A stretch of 64,000 nucleotides of DNA from Olsenella sp. SW781 (GTDB lineage: Bacteria > Actinomycetota > Coriobacteriia > Coriobacteriales > Atopobiaceae), in the NCBI RefSeq assembly GCF_012027725.1, contig NZ_SJOU01000006.1:1-64000 (forward strand), read 5' to 3'. How positions within the stretch are numbered: position 1 is the first letter of the stretch; each line of letters opens with the position of its first letter. Shown piece after piece: positions 15,129 through 23,483 of this stretch. Position numbers and translations under genes: made by a program. Under the pieces are notes generated by a model. It had not been told where the DNA came from and made no database searches. It worked only from the letters and a program-made list of their open reading frames with translations.

Positions 15129-15464
15129 TCACATGAACTTCTTGAAGAGGTCCATGACCTCGTCTGTGACCTCGGTGTCGCCGGCCTGGATGCGCTCGAC
15201 GACGCAGGTCTCCAGGTGGTCGCGCATGACCTCGCGCGAGATGGCCTTCACCGCAGACTCCACCGCCGCGAGCTGCGTGAGGACGTCTCCGCAGTAGCGG
15301 TCCTCCTCAACCATCGCCCGGATGCCGTTCAGCTGCCCGACGGCACGGTTGATGCGCCGCGTGACGCTCGCCTTGAGCTCCGGCGAGCGCGGCGTGTGCT
15401 TGAGCTCGCCGCAGTGCGGGCAGGCGCGCTGGTCGACGTCCCTATCGACGCTTTCCTCGGTCAT
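15129..15464 (-). CDS. csoR: CsoR-type copper-sensing repressor
   Basis: This 111-residue DUF156/CsoR protein has the Cu(I) ligand set in the right places: Cys58 in EDRYCGD, and His83 and Cys87 in RDHLETC. An additional CPHC pair sits in the N-terminal extension (residues 15-18). CsoR tetramers leave DNA when Cu(I) binds. The gene is first in the operon with copA downstream, and two GTACCCC-type dyads lie upstream. The length is slightly above the family norm owing to the N-terminal tail. Confidence 0.93.
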   Translation of the reverse strand: MTEESVDRDVDQRACPHCGELKHTPRSPELKASVTRRINRAVGQLNGIRAMVEEDRYCGDVLTQLAAVESAVKAISREVMRDHLETCVVERIQAGDTEVTDEVMDLFKKFM

Positions 15465-15481
15465 GGCTTCCCTCCCTGTCA

Positions 15482-15534
15482 GATACCCCCTCGGGGTTTC
15501 CGTCTCGATGCACTCTATACCCCATGGGGGTACC
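15482..15534. promoter_or_regulatory. Two CsoR-type operators
   Basis: GATACCCCCTCGGGGTTT (about 15482-15499) and TATACCCCATGGGGGTAC (about 15517-15534) are G-tract dyads of the form known for CsoR sites. They lie 20-70 bp upstream of csoR. The region to 15773 also holds the shared promoter element and one copy of the 11-mer (15623-15633), but no gene. Confidence 0.75.
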
Positions 15535-15680
15535 TGTCAAACGGCAGATTGGCGATTGGTGGCGAATCGTCGCGAATCCGACGCCCGTGGCGAGGCCGAC
15601 GCCCCGCCTCCATACGCCCGGGGCGAGAAGGACGCCGCCCGCCGATTGCGCCCGGCTCGCCGCAGGCCGGGCCGGTCCCG

Positions 15681-15746
15681 TCACCTGCGCCGTCAGCGAC
15701 CGGTCAGCAGGCGGGCAGACAACGCCGCGACCAGGGCTGCTAGGCT
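15681..15746 (+). promoter_or_regulatory. Shared upstream element A, with promoter
   Basis: A 50-bp segment (15681-15730) is about 84 percent identical without gaps to 20053-20102, upstream of the surface-protein gene. It contains TCACCTGC, CCGTCAGC and GGGCAGACAACGCCGCGA. AGACAA is followed after 18 nt by TAGGCT (15741-15746), a plausible -35/-10 pair 33 bp from the start codon. Confidence 0.55.
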
Positions 15747-15773
15747 CGTCTCCCACGGGAGAAGGGAGCTACG

Positions 15774-17012
15774 ATGTACCGCAACTACGACGACTTCGAC
15801 CTCGACTTCGGAAGCGGCTACGGGTACGGCCTCGAGTGCGGCCGCGGGCGCGGCCCTGGGTACGCCCGAACGCCCGAATCCGCGCACGGCCGCGGCTCCG
15901 ATACGCTGAACGCCCGCCTGGGTGACATCTTCACCCTCGTTCTGCTCTATCTGAATCCCGACTACGAGCTCTCTTGCTTCGAAACCGTCGTGTCGCCGCG
16001 CACCCACGCGTTCGGCTCGCTCCAGCGCCTCGCGGAATGCGGCCTCATCCACCGCCTCCCCGACGAGGCGAACGTCTCCCTCACCGGGGAGGGCATGCGG
16101 GAGGCACGGGGGATTCTCAAGTTTCTGCAGCTCGCCCTGGGGCCGCACATCGGGGCGAGCCTCGACGACATACGGGACGCGGAACCCGAGCTCCTCGCGC
16201 ACGAGATTGTCGACGGCGCCGGCCCCCTCACGATGGACGAGATTGCCCGCGCCCTCTCAGGCAGGCCTGTCGCGGAATCGCCCGCGCCCCCAGACCCGAC
16301 CATGCTTGCCGATCCGCCCGCGTCCTACCATCGCGCGACGGGCGACGAGAGGGCCTTCCTCCTCATGGTCCGCCTGCCCCTCGTGGCCGGCGGGCCCTAC
16401 GGCAGGAGCTTCACGTGCTGGAGGAAGATTCTCGTACCGGCGGGCCTCACCTTCCTCGACCTGCACATCGTGATACAGCGCTGCTTCTGCTGGCTCGACA
16501 CGCGCCCCTTCGGGTTCGAGCTCAGGCACGGGGGGAAGAACCACCTCATCGGGGAGCCCGAGATCCTCGGCGAGGTCCCGAGGGTGGAGTCGCGCCGCCA
16601 CGCGTTCCTGCACGAGGACGCCTCGGAGACGCGGCTGGGCGACCTGCTCGCCCGCGCGTGGGGAACGGTGACGTACTGCTATGGGCTCGGGGGCCTATGG
16701 CGCCACGATATCGAGGTCCTCGACGTCGCGGACGGCCTCGCCGCGGCGGGCCCCCAGCTGCTCGACGGCATCGGCGACGCTCCCGGCGACTGGATGCGCA
16801 GCGCCGACGAGCTCGTCGAGTTCACGGAGGGCCTCCTCCGGGACGAGCCGAGCCAGCTCAAGGCGCTCGCGGATGCGGGAGAGCGGGGCTTCGAGCCCTT
16901 CGAGCTCCCGGGCGCGCGAAGGAGGCTCATGGGCTTCGAGGAGCACCGCGCGCGCTGGCAGGAGCGCCTCGACGCGAGGGGCGAGCCCCCGTCCCCTGAC
17001 CCGGCCGCCTGA
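15774..17012 (+). CDS. PRiA4b ORF-3-like protein with N-terminal winged-helix-like region
   Basis: This 412-residue protein has a Tyr/Gly/Asp-rich N-terminus. Residues about 45-115 resemble DUF6429 (IFTLVLLYLNP, then RLAECGLIHRLPDEANVSLT, then EGMREARGIL). The C-terminal part (about 195-345) is a plasmid pRiA4b ORF-3-like domain: SFTCWRKILVPAGLTFLDLH, then IQRCFCWLD, and WGTVTYCYGLGGLWRHDIEV. Both families lack a firm biochemical role; the pRiA4b type is frequent on plasmids and islands. SD AGAAGGGAGCTACG precedes the ATG. Its promoter element is shared with the surface protein at 20156. Confidence 0.75.
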   Translation: MYRNYDDFDLDFGSGYGYGLECGRGRGPGYARTPESAHGRGSDTLNARLGDIFTLVLLYLNPDYELSCFETVVSPRTHAFGSLQRLAECGLIHRLPDEANVSLTGEGMREARGILKFLQLALGPHIGASLDDIRDAEPELLAHEIVDGAGPLTMDEIARALSGRPVAESPAPPDPTMLADPPASYHRATGDERAFLLMVRLPLVAGGPYGRSFTCWRKILVPAGLTFLDLHIVIQRCFCWLDTRPFGFELRHGGKNHLIGEPEILGEVPRVESRRHAFLHEDASETRLGDLLARAWGTVTYCYGLGGLWRHDIEVLDVADGLAAAGPQLLDGIGDAPGDWMRSADELVEFTEGLLRDEPSQLKALADAGERGFEPFELPGARRRLMGFEEHRARWQERLDARGEPPSPDPAA

Positions 17013-17118
17013 GGCAGCCCCGCCCTCGCCGGGGAGCGCTCACGCGCCGAACGGCCAACTCTGCGGGCACGGGGGGCGGCGGATGTGCGATGCTGTGGTG
17101 AGCCGATTGGAGGCAGCC

Positions 17119-18204
17119 ATGACACAGCACCTCGAGACCACGCGCCTGACCCTGCGGCCCTGGAGGGAGTCCGACGCCGACGCGCTCTTCCGCTACGCGC
17201 GCGACCCCGACGTGGGCCCGCGTGCAGGATGGGCCGCGCACGAGAGCGTCGAGGAGAGCCGCCGGGTGATCCGCGAGGTGCTCGCCATGCCGGAGAGCTA
17301 CGCCATCGTGCTCAAGCGACGCGCGGGGGACCTGCCCGTGGGCGCGATCGCCCTCATGCTTGGCGCGGCATCCGACCTCGCGCGGTCGAGCCGGGAGGCG
17401 GAGCTGGGCTACTGGGTCGGCCGGCCCCTCTGGGGGCAGGGCATCGTGCCCGAGGCGGCTGCGGCCCTGCTCGAGCACGCCTTCCTAGACCTGCGCCTCG
17501 ATGCGGTCTGGGCGAGCTACTACGAGGGCAACGAGCAGAGCCGGCGCGTGCAGGAGAAGCTCGGCTTCATCCCCGACCGCGTCATCGAGTCGCTGCCCCG
17601 GCCGCGCCTCGGCGACGCGGCGCGTGCCCACGTCAACGTGCTCAGCCGTGACCGCTGGGCCCACATGCGCCACGCGCACCGCGGCCTCATCGACGAGCAG
17701 CAGGCCGAGAAGCACGACATCGTGGGGAACCTGTCACTGGTGGCCCTCGTCCGCTCGGGAGGCCAGACCGGGGCGGACCGCGGCGCGCTCGACGCCGCCC
17801 GCGAGATGGGCGTCGCCCTGTGCGGCTGGTGCCCGGCGGGCGGCCTCGCGGAGGACCTCCCCGAGGCCCCCGGCCTGCTCGGCCCCTACCCCGAGCTCAG
17901 GGAGACGCCGAGCGCCGGGTACATCCAGCGCACGGCGTGGAACGTCCGCGACTCCCATGCGACCCTCATCGTGTCCCCGGGCGGCCTCGAGCCCAAGAGC
18001 GGCACCGAGGCCACGGTCGACTTCGCCCGCGCGTACGGGCGCCCCGTGCTCGTGATCGAGGGTCCGGGTGAGGTTGCGCGGGCGCGGACGTGGCTCGAGG
18101 GCATCGGCCGAGAGCTGACGCTCAACGTGGCGGGCCCCCGCGCCTCCAAGGTGCCCGAGGTCTACGAGGTCACGCGCGGGGTCGTCCGCGAGCTTCTCTC
18201 CTAG
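17119..18204 (+). CDS. GNAT acetyltransferase fused to a putative molybdenum-carrier domain
   Basis: This 361-residue fusion has a GNAT domain at residues 1 to about 180: TTRLTLRPWRESDADALFRY, acetyl-CoA loop GYWVGRPLWGQGIVPEAA, and ASYYEGNEQSRRVQEKLGF. Residues about 205-340 match the putative molybdenum carrier/LOG-like family: VRSGGQTGADRGALDAAREM, then GWCPAGGLAEDLP, then IVSPGG and GTEATVDFARAYGRPVLVIE. The start is the ATG with TTGGAGGCAGCC upstream; the open frame upstream is a shadow of the previous gene. RimJ/RimL-type GNATs usually stand alone. No frameshift or stop separates the halves. The combined function is unknown. Confidence 0.85.
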   Translation: MTQHLETTRLTLRPWRESDADALFRYARDPDVGPRAGWAAHESVEESRRVIREVLAMPESYAIVLKRRAGDLPVGAIALMLGAASDLARSSREAELGYWVGRPLWGQGIVPEAAAALLEHAFLDLRLDAVWASYYEGNEQSRRVQEKLGFIPDRVIESLPRPRLGDAARAHVNVLSRDRWAHMRHAHRGLIDEQQAEKHDIVGNLSLVALVRSGGQTGADRGALDAAREMGVALCGWCPAGGLAEDLPEAPGLLGPYPELRETPSAGYIQRTAWNVRDSHATLIVSPGGLEPKSGTEATVDFARAYGRPVLVIEGPGEVARARTWLEGIGRELTLNVAGPRASKVPEVYEVTRGVVRELLS

Positions 18205-18226
18205 GCGACGCCCCCTCGAGAGGCCG

Positions 18227-18249
18227 GCGAGAAGAACGGCGAGAAGAAC
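18227..18249 (+). repeat. Two tandem copies of the dispersed 11-mer
   Basis: GCGAGAAGAAC at 18227-18237 and again at 18239-18249 lie in direct orientation, 12 bp apart. They sit between the convergent GNAT fusion and a small membrane-protein gene. Confidence 0.85.
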
Positions 18250-18258
18250 GGCGGGGGG

Positions 18259-18462
18259 TCAGGCGCCCCGCTCCGCGCGGCTCAGCGCGGCGCCGCATCC
18301 CGCGACGAGGGCGCTCGCGGCGGTGGCGGCGAGCGCGTCGGCGGAGGGCGAGAGAAGGAGCAGCCCGAGCCCCAGCGCCGCCCCGGCGCCACAGAGAAGG
18401 GCCGCAAGCGCGCCGAGCCTTCGCAGGTACGATGCGTTCCTGCCAAGCAATGCCTCAGCCAT
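18259..18462 (-). CDS. Small predicted membrane protein
   Basis: This is a 67-residue frame with a basic N-terminus (MAEALLGRNASYLRRLG) and two hydrophobic stretches, LAALLCGAGAALGLGLLLL and DALAATAASALVAGCGAAL. The ATG is preceded by GGAGGCTGAGGGGC. I recognise no family. Because the region is GC-rich, a chance frame is possible. The neighbours are convergent (GNAT fusion) and divergent (alcohol dehydrogenase). Confidence 0.45.
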   Translation of the reverse strand: MAEALLGRNASYLRRLGALAALLCGAGAALGLGLLLLSPSADALAATAASALVAGCGAALSRAERGA

Positions 18463-18617
18463 GCCCCTCAGCCTCCTCCTGCGGCAACCCCAATGCTGCC
18501 CTTACGATAGACGTGCCGCGTAACGCGCGCGTAAGCCGCGCGGCAGGAGACGGCAAGCTCGGCGGGAGCGGGGCGCAAGCGCTAAGCTCTTCTCGACATT
18601 CCGTCGAAAGGACCGCC

Positions 18618-19853
18618 ATGAACGACTTCACGTTCCTCTGCCCCACCAAGTTCGTCTTTGGCCGGGGCGTCACCGACCGCGTGGGCGCGGAGCTCACGGC
18701 ACTCGGCAGGCACCGCGCGCTCGTGGTCTACGGCCAGGGCTCGGTCGTGCGCACCGGGACGCTCGGCAGGGTGCTCGCCGCGCTCGACGCGGAGGGGATC
18801 GCCCACGAGGAGCTCTCCGGCGTCCGGCCCAACCCCGAGGTCGGCCTCGTGCGCGCGGGCGTCGAGCGAGCCCGCGACATCGGGGCGGACGTCATCCTCG
18901 CCGTCGGCGGCGGGTCGGTCATCGACACCGCCAAGGCAATCGCGCTCGGCGTCCCCTACCAGGGCGACGTCTGGGACCTCTTCTCGAGGGCAGCCGAGCC
19001 CGTCGCCGAGGGCAAGCCTCCCGTCGCCTGCGTCCTCACCATCCCCGCCGCCGGCTCCGAGGCCTCGGCGAGCTGCGTCATCACCAACGACGAGCTGCGC
19101 CTCAAGCGCGGGCTCTCGAGCGAGCTCCATCGCCCCGCCGTCTCCGTCATGGACCCCGAGCTCACCTTCACCCTCCCCTCCTACCAGACGGCCGCCGGGG
19201 TCACGGACATGATCGCCCACGTCATCGAGCGGTACTTCTCCTCGGCGGGGCCGGTCCCGGTGACCGACGGCATCGCGTGCGCGATTGTGCGCTCGCTCGT
19301 GGAGGAGGCGCCGCGCGCCCTCGCCGACCCCGCTGACTACGACGCCCGCGCCAACATCATGTGGGCGGGCATGCTCGCGCACAACGACATCGCCGGCCTC
19401 GGCAGGAACGCCGTCGCCGGCGGCCGCGCGGGAGGCTGGGAGAGCCACGCCCTCGAGCACGAGCTCTCCGCCCACGACGCGCGCATCACGCACGGCGCCG
19501 GGCTCGCCGTCATCGTGCCCGCCTGGATGCGCCACGTGTGGCGCGAGAACCCGGACCGCTTCCTCTCGTTCGGCCGCGACGTCTTTGGGATCGAGCCCGT
19601 CGACCCCGCCGAGGACGCCGTGGACGTGACGGCCGAGGAGGCCGTCGCCGACGCCGTGGGCGCGACGATCGACGAGCTGCAGGGCTTCTTCGTCTCCCTC
19701 GGCATGCCGAGGACGCTCTCGGAGCTCGGCGTCACGAGAGGGCAGATTCCGGCGCTCCTCGAGACCCTGGAGAAGAACAAGGGGCCCGTCTTCGGCGAGT
19801 TCAGACGCCTGACGATGGAAGATGCGCGGCAGATCTACGAGTCCGCGCTGTAG
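18618..19853 (+). CDS. Iron-containing alcohol dehydrogenase
   Basis: This 411-residue Fe-dependent alcohol dehydrogenase of the butanol dehydrogenase/YqhD type reduces aldehydes to alcohols with NAD(P)H. Visible are the N-terminal PTKFVFGRGV, the nucleotide loop AVGGGSVIDTAKAIAL, and metal ligands in the segments TDMIAHVIERYF, HALEHELSAHD and ITHGAGLAVIVPAWM. The ATG follows GAAAGGACCGCC. It would act in reductive disposal of fermentation aldehydes. A terminator follows, and one 11-mer copy directly abuts the stop codon (19854-19864). Confidence 0.93.
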   Translation: MNDFTFLCPTKFVFGRGVTDRVGAELTALGRHRALVVYGQGSVVRTGTLGRVLAALDAEGIAHEELSGVRPNPEVGLVRAGVERARDIGADVILAVGGGSVIDTAKAIALGVPYQGDVWDLFSRAAEPVAEGKPPVACVLTIPAAGSEASASCVITNDELRLKRGLSSELHRPAVSVMDPELTFTLPSYQTAAGVTDMIAHVIERYFSSAGPVPVTDGIACAIVRSLVEEAPRALADPADYDARANIMWAGMLAHNDIAGLGRNAVAGGRAGGWESHALEHELSAHDARITHGAGLAVIVPAWMRHVWRENPDRFLSFGRDVFGIEPVDPAEDAVDVTAEEAVADAVGATIDELQGFFVSLGMPRTLSELGVTRGQIPALLETLEKNKGPVFGEFRRLTMEDARQIYESAL

Positions 19854-19874
19854 GCGAGAAGGACGACGCATGGC

Positions 19875-19911
19875 GGCCCTCCGTCCCGGCAAATGGGGCG
19901 GAGGGCCTTTT
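19875..19911 (+). terminator. Rho-independent terminator
   Basis: GGCCCTCCGTCCC (19875-19887) pairs with GGGGCGGAGGGCC (19895-19907) and is followed by TTTT, 22 bp after the alcohol dehydrogenase stop. Confidence 0.8.
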
Positions 19912-20052
19912 CCATGGCTTTGAGCTGCAACGATACGAATCCTTACAAAAACGACGCCCATGTCTGCAGAGACGGTGAAGGCCCTCCGCCCACAGGCGAG
20001 AAGGACGCGCCTGCCGATAGGTTCTGAAATCGATTGCCGTTGACGGCCGCCC

Positions 20053-20118
20053 TCACCTGCCCCGTCAGCAGCCCGTCAGAGGGCGGGAAGACAACGTCGC
20101 GAGGCCCCTTGGTACGCT
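20053..20118 (+). promoter_or_regulatory. Shared upstream element B, with promoter
   Basis: This second copy of the 50-bp segment at 15681 is followed at the same distance by TACGCT (20113-20118). AGACAA sits 18 nt before it. The start codon of the surface protein is 43 bp further. The rest of 19912-20155 holds one 11-mer (19996-20006) and no gene. Confidence 0.55.
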
Positions 20119-20155
20119 CGCCCGGCCCATCGGAAATCGATTGAGAGGAGCCTGC

Positions 20156-22636
20156 ATGGAGCAGTTCAGGACAGCCATCGGACGTCGTCGCGAGGGGGTG
20201 ACGGGCGTCGCGAGGGTCGCAACCCTCGTCGCGGCGCTCCTTCTCCTGCTCTGCGTCGCGTGCGGGGCGGCGCCGCGGGAGGCGCTCGCCATCGGCGACG
20301 CCGTGACCGTGCGCAGCGTGACGTCACCCAGCAACGAGGACGGCTTTGACGCCGGCACCCACTACTTCGACGTCATGGACGGCACGGGCACCACCGTCGC
20401 CGTGGGGTACTGCATGAACCTCGGGCGCGTGAACCCGGAGACGCTCTCCTACGACGCGGGCTGGGAGTACGCCACGGGCGCGCTCGCCTACATCGCCTAC
20501 CACGGCTTCCCGGGCACCAGCGTCATCGCCGGCCACCAGCTGAGCGAGCTCGGGGCGCGCACCGCCACGGCGCTCGCGGTGTACATGCAGCAGGGCTACA
20601 TCGAGCCCGGCGTGGAGTGCTACGTCCCCGTGGGCGCCTGGGAGGGAGGCGGCGGCTACAGCTTCGCCGACCGCGGCCCCACCAGCGCCGAGGTCCGTCA
20701 GGCGGCGCTCGACCTCTACCTCGAGGCGCAGGCGCACGCCGGCGAGGACGGACCCTGGAACCACGCGGTCCGCGTCTACCACGCCCCGCGCGGCGACGTG
20801 CAGAACATGCTCGTGATCGAGCGCAGCGCCTCCGCGACGCTCGTCAAGCATGACGCCGAGAGCGGCGAGGCCCTGGCGGGCGCGGAGTTCGACGTCGTCG
20901 CGAGAGGGGACGTCGTCGCCCCCGACGGGACCGTCCAGGCAGCGGACGGCCAGGTCGTGGCGCATGTGAGCACGGGCGCCGACGGCGCGGCGCGCGTGGG
21001 CGGGCTGCCGCTCGGGTCGGGCACCGCCACCTACGCCTTCGTGGAGACGAAGGCGCCGGACGGCTACGTCCTCGACGGGACGCCCCGTGAGTTCACGGTG
21101 TCGACGGGCGGCGAGCAGACCTCCGTCGTCACGGTGACCGTCGAGGCCACGAACGAGAAGAACTCGCTCGTCGTGACGAAGTCGGAGCTGGGAAGCGAGG
21201 ACGCGACCCTCCCCGGGACCGAGTTCGCCTGGTGGAACGCCGCGGAAGGCGACGACCCCGCGGCGGCGGCGAGCGCCCGGACGCTTGTCGTGGGCGATGA
21301 CGGGACCCTGAGGATCGAGGGGATGGCCCCGGGAGACTGGCACCTCATGGAGACCATGCCCGTCCCCGGGCACCTGCTCGACCGGACGGTGCGGACCGTC
21401 CACGTCGACGAGGCCGGGCTCGTGTCCGGAGACTGGCTCGCCGGGGGCGCCCATGTCAGCGCGAGGCTGGAGAACGACTACACCAAAGTCGACGTCTCCA
21501 AGCGCTCCGCGACCGGCGAGGACGAGGTGCCCGGGGCGACGCTCACCGTGCGCGACGGGGAGGGGACCCTCGTCGAGACGTGGGTCTCGGGGACCGAGCC
21601 GCACCGCATCGAGCGCCTCGAGCCGGGCACCTACACGCTGACGGAGGAGTTGACGCCCCGAAACTACGACCGGGCGGAGACCGTCACCTTCACCGTCGAG
21701 GAGACGGGGGAGGTGCAGACCGTCGTCATGCGTGACGACCCCATCGAGGTGTCCGGGCAGATCGACAAGCGGCAGGAGATCGCCGACCCCGTCGCCGCGC
21801 GCACGGAGGCCAACGGCGACGGGGCCAACCGCGCCGCGCTCACCGTCTCCGACGACGGGTCGTACGAGTACGGGATCGACTTCAGGAGCACGAGCGCGAC
21901 CTGGGCCGACGAGCTCACGATGACCGACCGGATCGACGCCGCGGCACGCGGCCTCGCCGTGCTCACGTCGATCGTCACCCCACGCGCGAGCGGGGACTAC
22001 GACGGCCTCATGAACGTCTGGTACCAGACCAACCTCACCGACCCCGCCCGCGTTGACGAGAGCGGCGCCAACGCCACGCGCTCGGACGGGCATGAGAACC
22101 CCTGGCTCGAGGGCGAGGGAAGGCAGCTCGGCTACGAGGGATGGAGGCTCTGGCGCGCCGACGTGCCCGCCGACGAGGCGGTCGAGCTCGCGGTCTCCGA
22201 GCTCGGGCTTGACGAGGGCGAGGTCGTGACCGGCATCCGCCTCGAGTATGGGCGCGTCGAGGCGGGCTTCACCACCCGGACGGGCGACTGGGACCGAAAT
22301 GGCCTCAAGGACGCGCACGATGACGTCGACGACCTCGCGGCATCTCATGACGATGGCCTCTCCCCCGCCGTCCTGCGCATGCGCGCCACGGAGTCCTACG
22401 TCGAGGGGACCTCGCTCGACAACGCCGCTCGCGTCGACCTCTACCGCAACGGAGGGGGCGAGGGGCTCGAGGCGCACGACGAGGACGCGGTGACGCAGAC
22501 GGCCGCCACGGCGCCCGAGTCCCCGGAGGGCCTGCCCGGCACCGGCGAGGACGCGCTCCCCGCGCTGCTCGTCGTCCTTCTCGGCGCGAGCTGCGTCGCC
22601 GTGCCCCTGCTGCGCTGGCGCCTTCATCTGAGATAG
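20156..22636 (+). CDS. LPGTG-anchored surface protein: thioester-like domain plus SpaA repeats
   Basis: This 826-residue protein has a signal peptide (hydrophobic TLVAALLLLLCVACGAA, cut near residue 45). A thioester-type adhesin domain follows (about 50-230) with GYCMNLG carrying Cys86. Three SpaA/collagen-binding-B-like Ig repeats come next (about 232-330, 340-440, 448-535), each ending in an ETKAPDGYVLD-like motif, then a C-terminal adhesion region. The end is LPGTGED, a hydrophobic helix and RWRLHLR, a sortase anchor. Where thioester domains normally have a TQ-L-A motif, this one reads TATALAV, so the Gln may be missing. The ATG with GAGAGGAGCCTGC was preferred over a TTG five codons earlier. 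It is probably covalently linked to peptidoglycan and adhesive. Confidence 0.87.
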   Translation: MEQFRTAIGRRREGVTGVARVATLVAALLLLLCVACGAAPREALAIGDAVTVRSVTSPSNEDGFDAGTHYFDVMDGTGTTVAVGYCMNLGRVNPETLSYDAGWEYATGALAYIAYHGFPGTSVIAGHQLSELGARTATALAVYMQQGYIEPGVECYVPVGAWEGGGGYSFADRGPTSAEVRQAALDLYLEAQAHAGEDGPWNHAVRVYHAPRGDVQNMLVIERSASATLVKHDAESGEALAGAEFDVVARGDVVAPDGTVQAADGQVVAHVSTGADGAARVGGLPLGSGTATYAFVETKAPDGYVLDGTPREFTVSTGGEQTSVVTVTVEATNEKNSLVVTKSELGSEDATLPGTEFAWWNAAEGDDPAAAASARTLVVGDDGTLRIEGMAPGDWHLMETMPVPGHLLDRTVRTVHVDEAGLVSGDWLAGGAHVSARLENDYTKVDVSKRSATGEDEVPGATLTVRDGEGTLVETWVSGTEPHRIERLEPGTYTLTEELTPRNYDRAETVTFTVEETGEVQTVVMRDDPIEVSGQIDKRQEIADPVAARTEANGDGANRAALTVSDDGSYEYGIDFRSTSATWADELTMTDRIDAAARGLAVLTSIVTPRASGDYDGLMNVWYQTNLTDPARVDESGANATRSDGHENPWLEGEGRQLGYEGWRLWRADVPADEAVELAVSELGLDEGEVVTGIRLEYGRVEAGFTTRTGDWDRNGLKDAHDDVDDLAASHDDGLSPAVLRMRATESYVEGTSLDNAARVDLYRNGGGEGLEAHDEDAVTQTAATAPESPEGLPGTGEDALPALLVVLLGASCVAVPLLRWRLHLR

Positions 22637-22642
22637 ATCCCG

Positions 22643-22670
22643 GCGCCCCGGCCTCCCGCGGCCGGGGCGC
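22643..22670. terminator. GC-rich hairpin after the surface-protein gene
   Basis: GCGCCCCGGC (22643-22652) pairs with GCCGGGGCGC (22661-22670). There is no T run on the plus strand. Confidence 0.55.
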
Positions 22671-22678
22671 AACAAAAC

Positions 22679-22693
22679 ATTAGCAGTGCTAAT
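22679..22693. promoter_or_regulatory. Palindrome upstream of hicAB
   Basis: ATTAGCA-G-TGCTAAT has perfect 7-bp arms. It lies just before the hicA coding region and is a likely operator for the HicB-type antitoxin, which carries a DNA-binding domain. Confidence 0.65.
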
Positions 22694-22704
22694 ATCTGAG
22701 GTGA

Positions 22705-22890
22705 TTCTTCTCGGCCAAGAGGCGAGGCCTCGAGCGCGAGCTCACCCGCGCGGGATGGGTCAAGCTCGCGGGCAGGGGGTCCAAGCATGACAAGTTCCGA
22801 AAAGGGGAACGTGTCATCACCGTTCCCCGACACAGGGAGCTGCGAGACACGACCGCCCTCGGAATACTGCGCGAGGCGGGTCTGAGATGA
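22705..22890 (+). pseudogene. hicA: HicA-type toxin without a recognisable start codon
   Basis: The 61-codon frame reads as an almost complete HicA mRNA interferase: LERELTRAGWVKLAGRGSKH with the catalytic His, then DKFRKGERVITVPRHRELRD and ILREAGLR. It ends in a TGA that overlaps the hicB ATG. The in-frame codon before it is a TGA (22702-22704). No ATG, GTG, TTG or CTG occurs in frame between that stop and the conserved region. A ribosome site (GAGGTG, 22699-22704) lies at the right distance for a start at TTC or TCG near 22708-22713. The start was either lost by mutation or is non-canonical. Confidence 0.6.
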
Positions 22891-23348
22891 TCGGGGGCAT
22901 GGCGTTGGTCTACGTCCAGGAGTTCGAGTTCGTGGAGGAGGAGGGGGCCGTCATCGCCCTTCCCTGCGGCCTTCCGGGAGCAACCGAGGGGGCGGACCTT
23001 GCCGACGCGGTGGGCATGGCCGCGGACTGGCTGTACGAGCACGTGATCTCCGACCTCGCTGCCGGACGCGCCCGGCAGCCCGCAAACGTGGGCAACGCGC
23101 CGGAACGGGGTGGCACCGTGATCGCCGTCGCCGTGAGGGCGGGCATCGAGGACGTCCCGGCCATCACTGCCGCCGAGGCGGCGCGCCGCCTCGGCGTGAG
23201 CACCGCCCGCGTGGCGCAGCTCTGCCGCGCGGGGGAGCTGGACTCCTGGCGCGTCGGCTCGGCGCGCATGGTCTCCATCGAGAGCGTCGAGTACCGTCTG
23301 GCGGCGCGCCCCCACGCCGGCAGGCCGCGAAGGGCGGCGCTCGCCTGA
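22887..23348 (+). CDS. hicB: HicB-type antitoxin with C-terminal helix-turn-helix
   Basis: This 153-residue HicB-like protein has an N-terminal RNase H-like degenerate fold (VYVQEFEFVEEEGAVIALP, then DLADAVGMAADWLYEHV). Its C-terminal DNA-binding region reads AITAAEAARRLGVSTARVAQ then LCRAGELDSWRVGSARMV, an excisionase/MerR-like helix-turn-helix. It overlaps the hicA frame by ATGA, so it is coupled to it. An alternative start at ATG 22899 would give MALVYVQEF. It would neutralise HicA and repress the operon through the palindrome at 22679. Confidence 0.75.
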   Translation: MIGGMALVYVQEFEFVEEEGAVIALPCGLPGATEGADLADAVGMAADWLYEHVISDLAAGRARQPANVGNAPERGGTVIAVAVRAGIEDVPAITAAEAARRLGVSTARVAQLCRAGELDSWRVGSARMVSIESVEYRLAARPHAGRPRRAALA

Positions 23349-23483
23349 CCTCCCCGAGCCAAGCCGCCGCGAGGGAGGGCCGACGTCCGCGGTCCCAGTT
23401 CTGTGCAATCGTTGATTATTCCTCCGAGCTGGCCGGGGACTGGGATAATGTCCTCGTTTGTGCCGTCGAGCAGAAGGAGCCCC

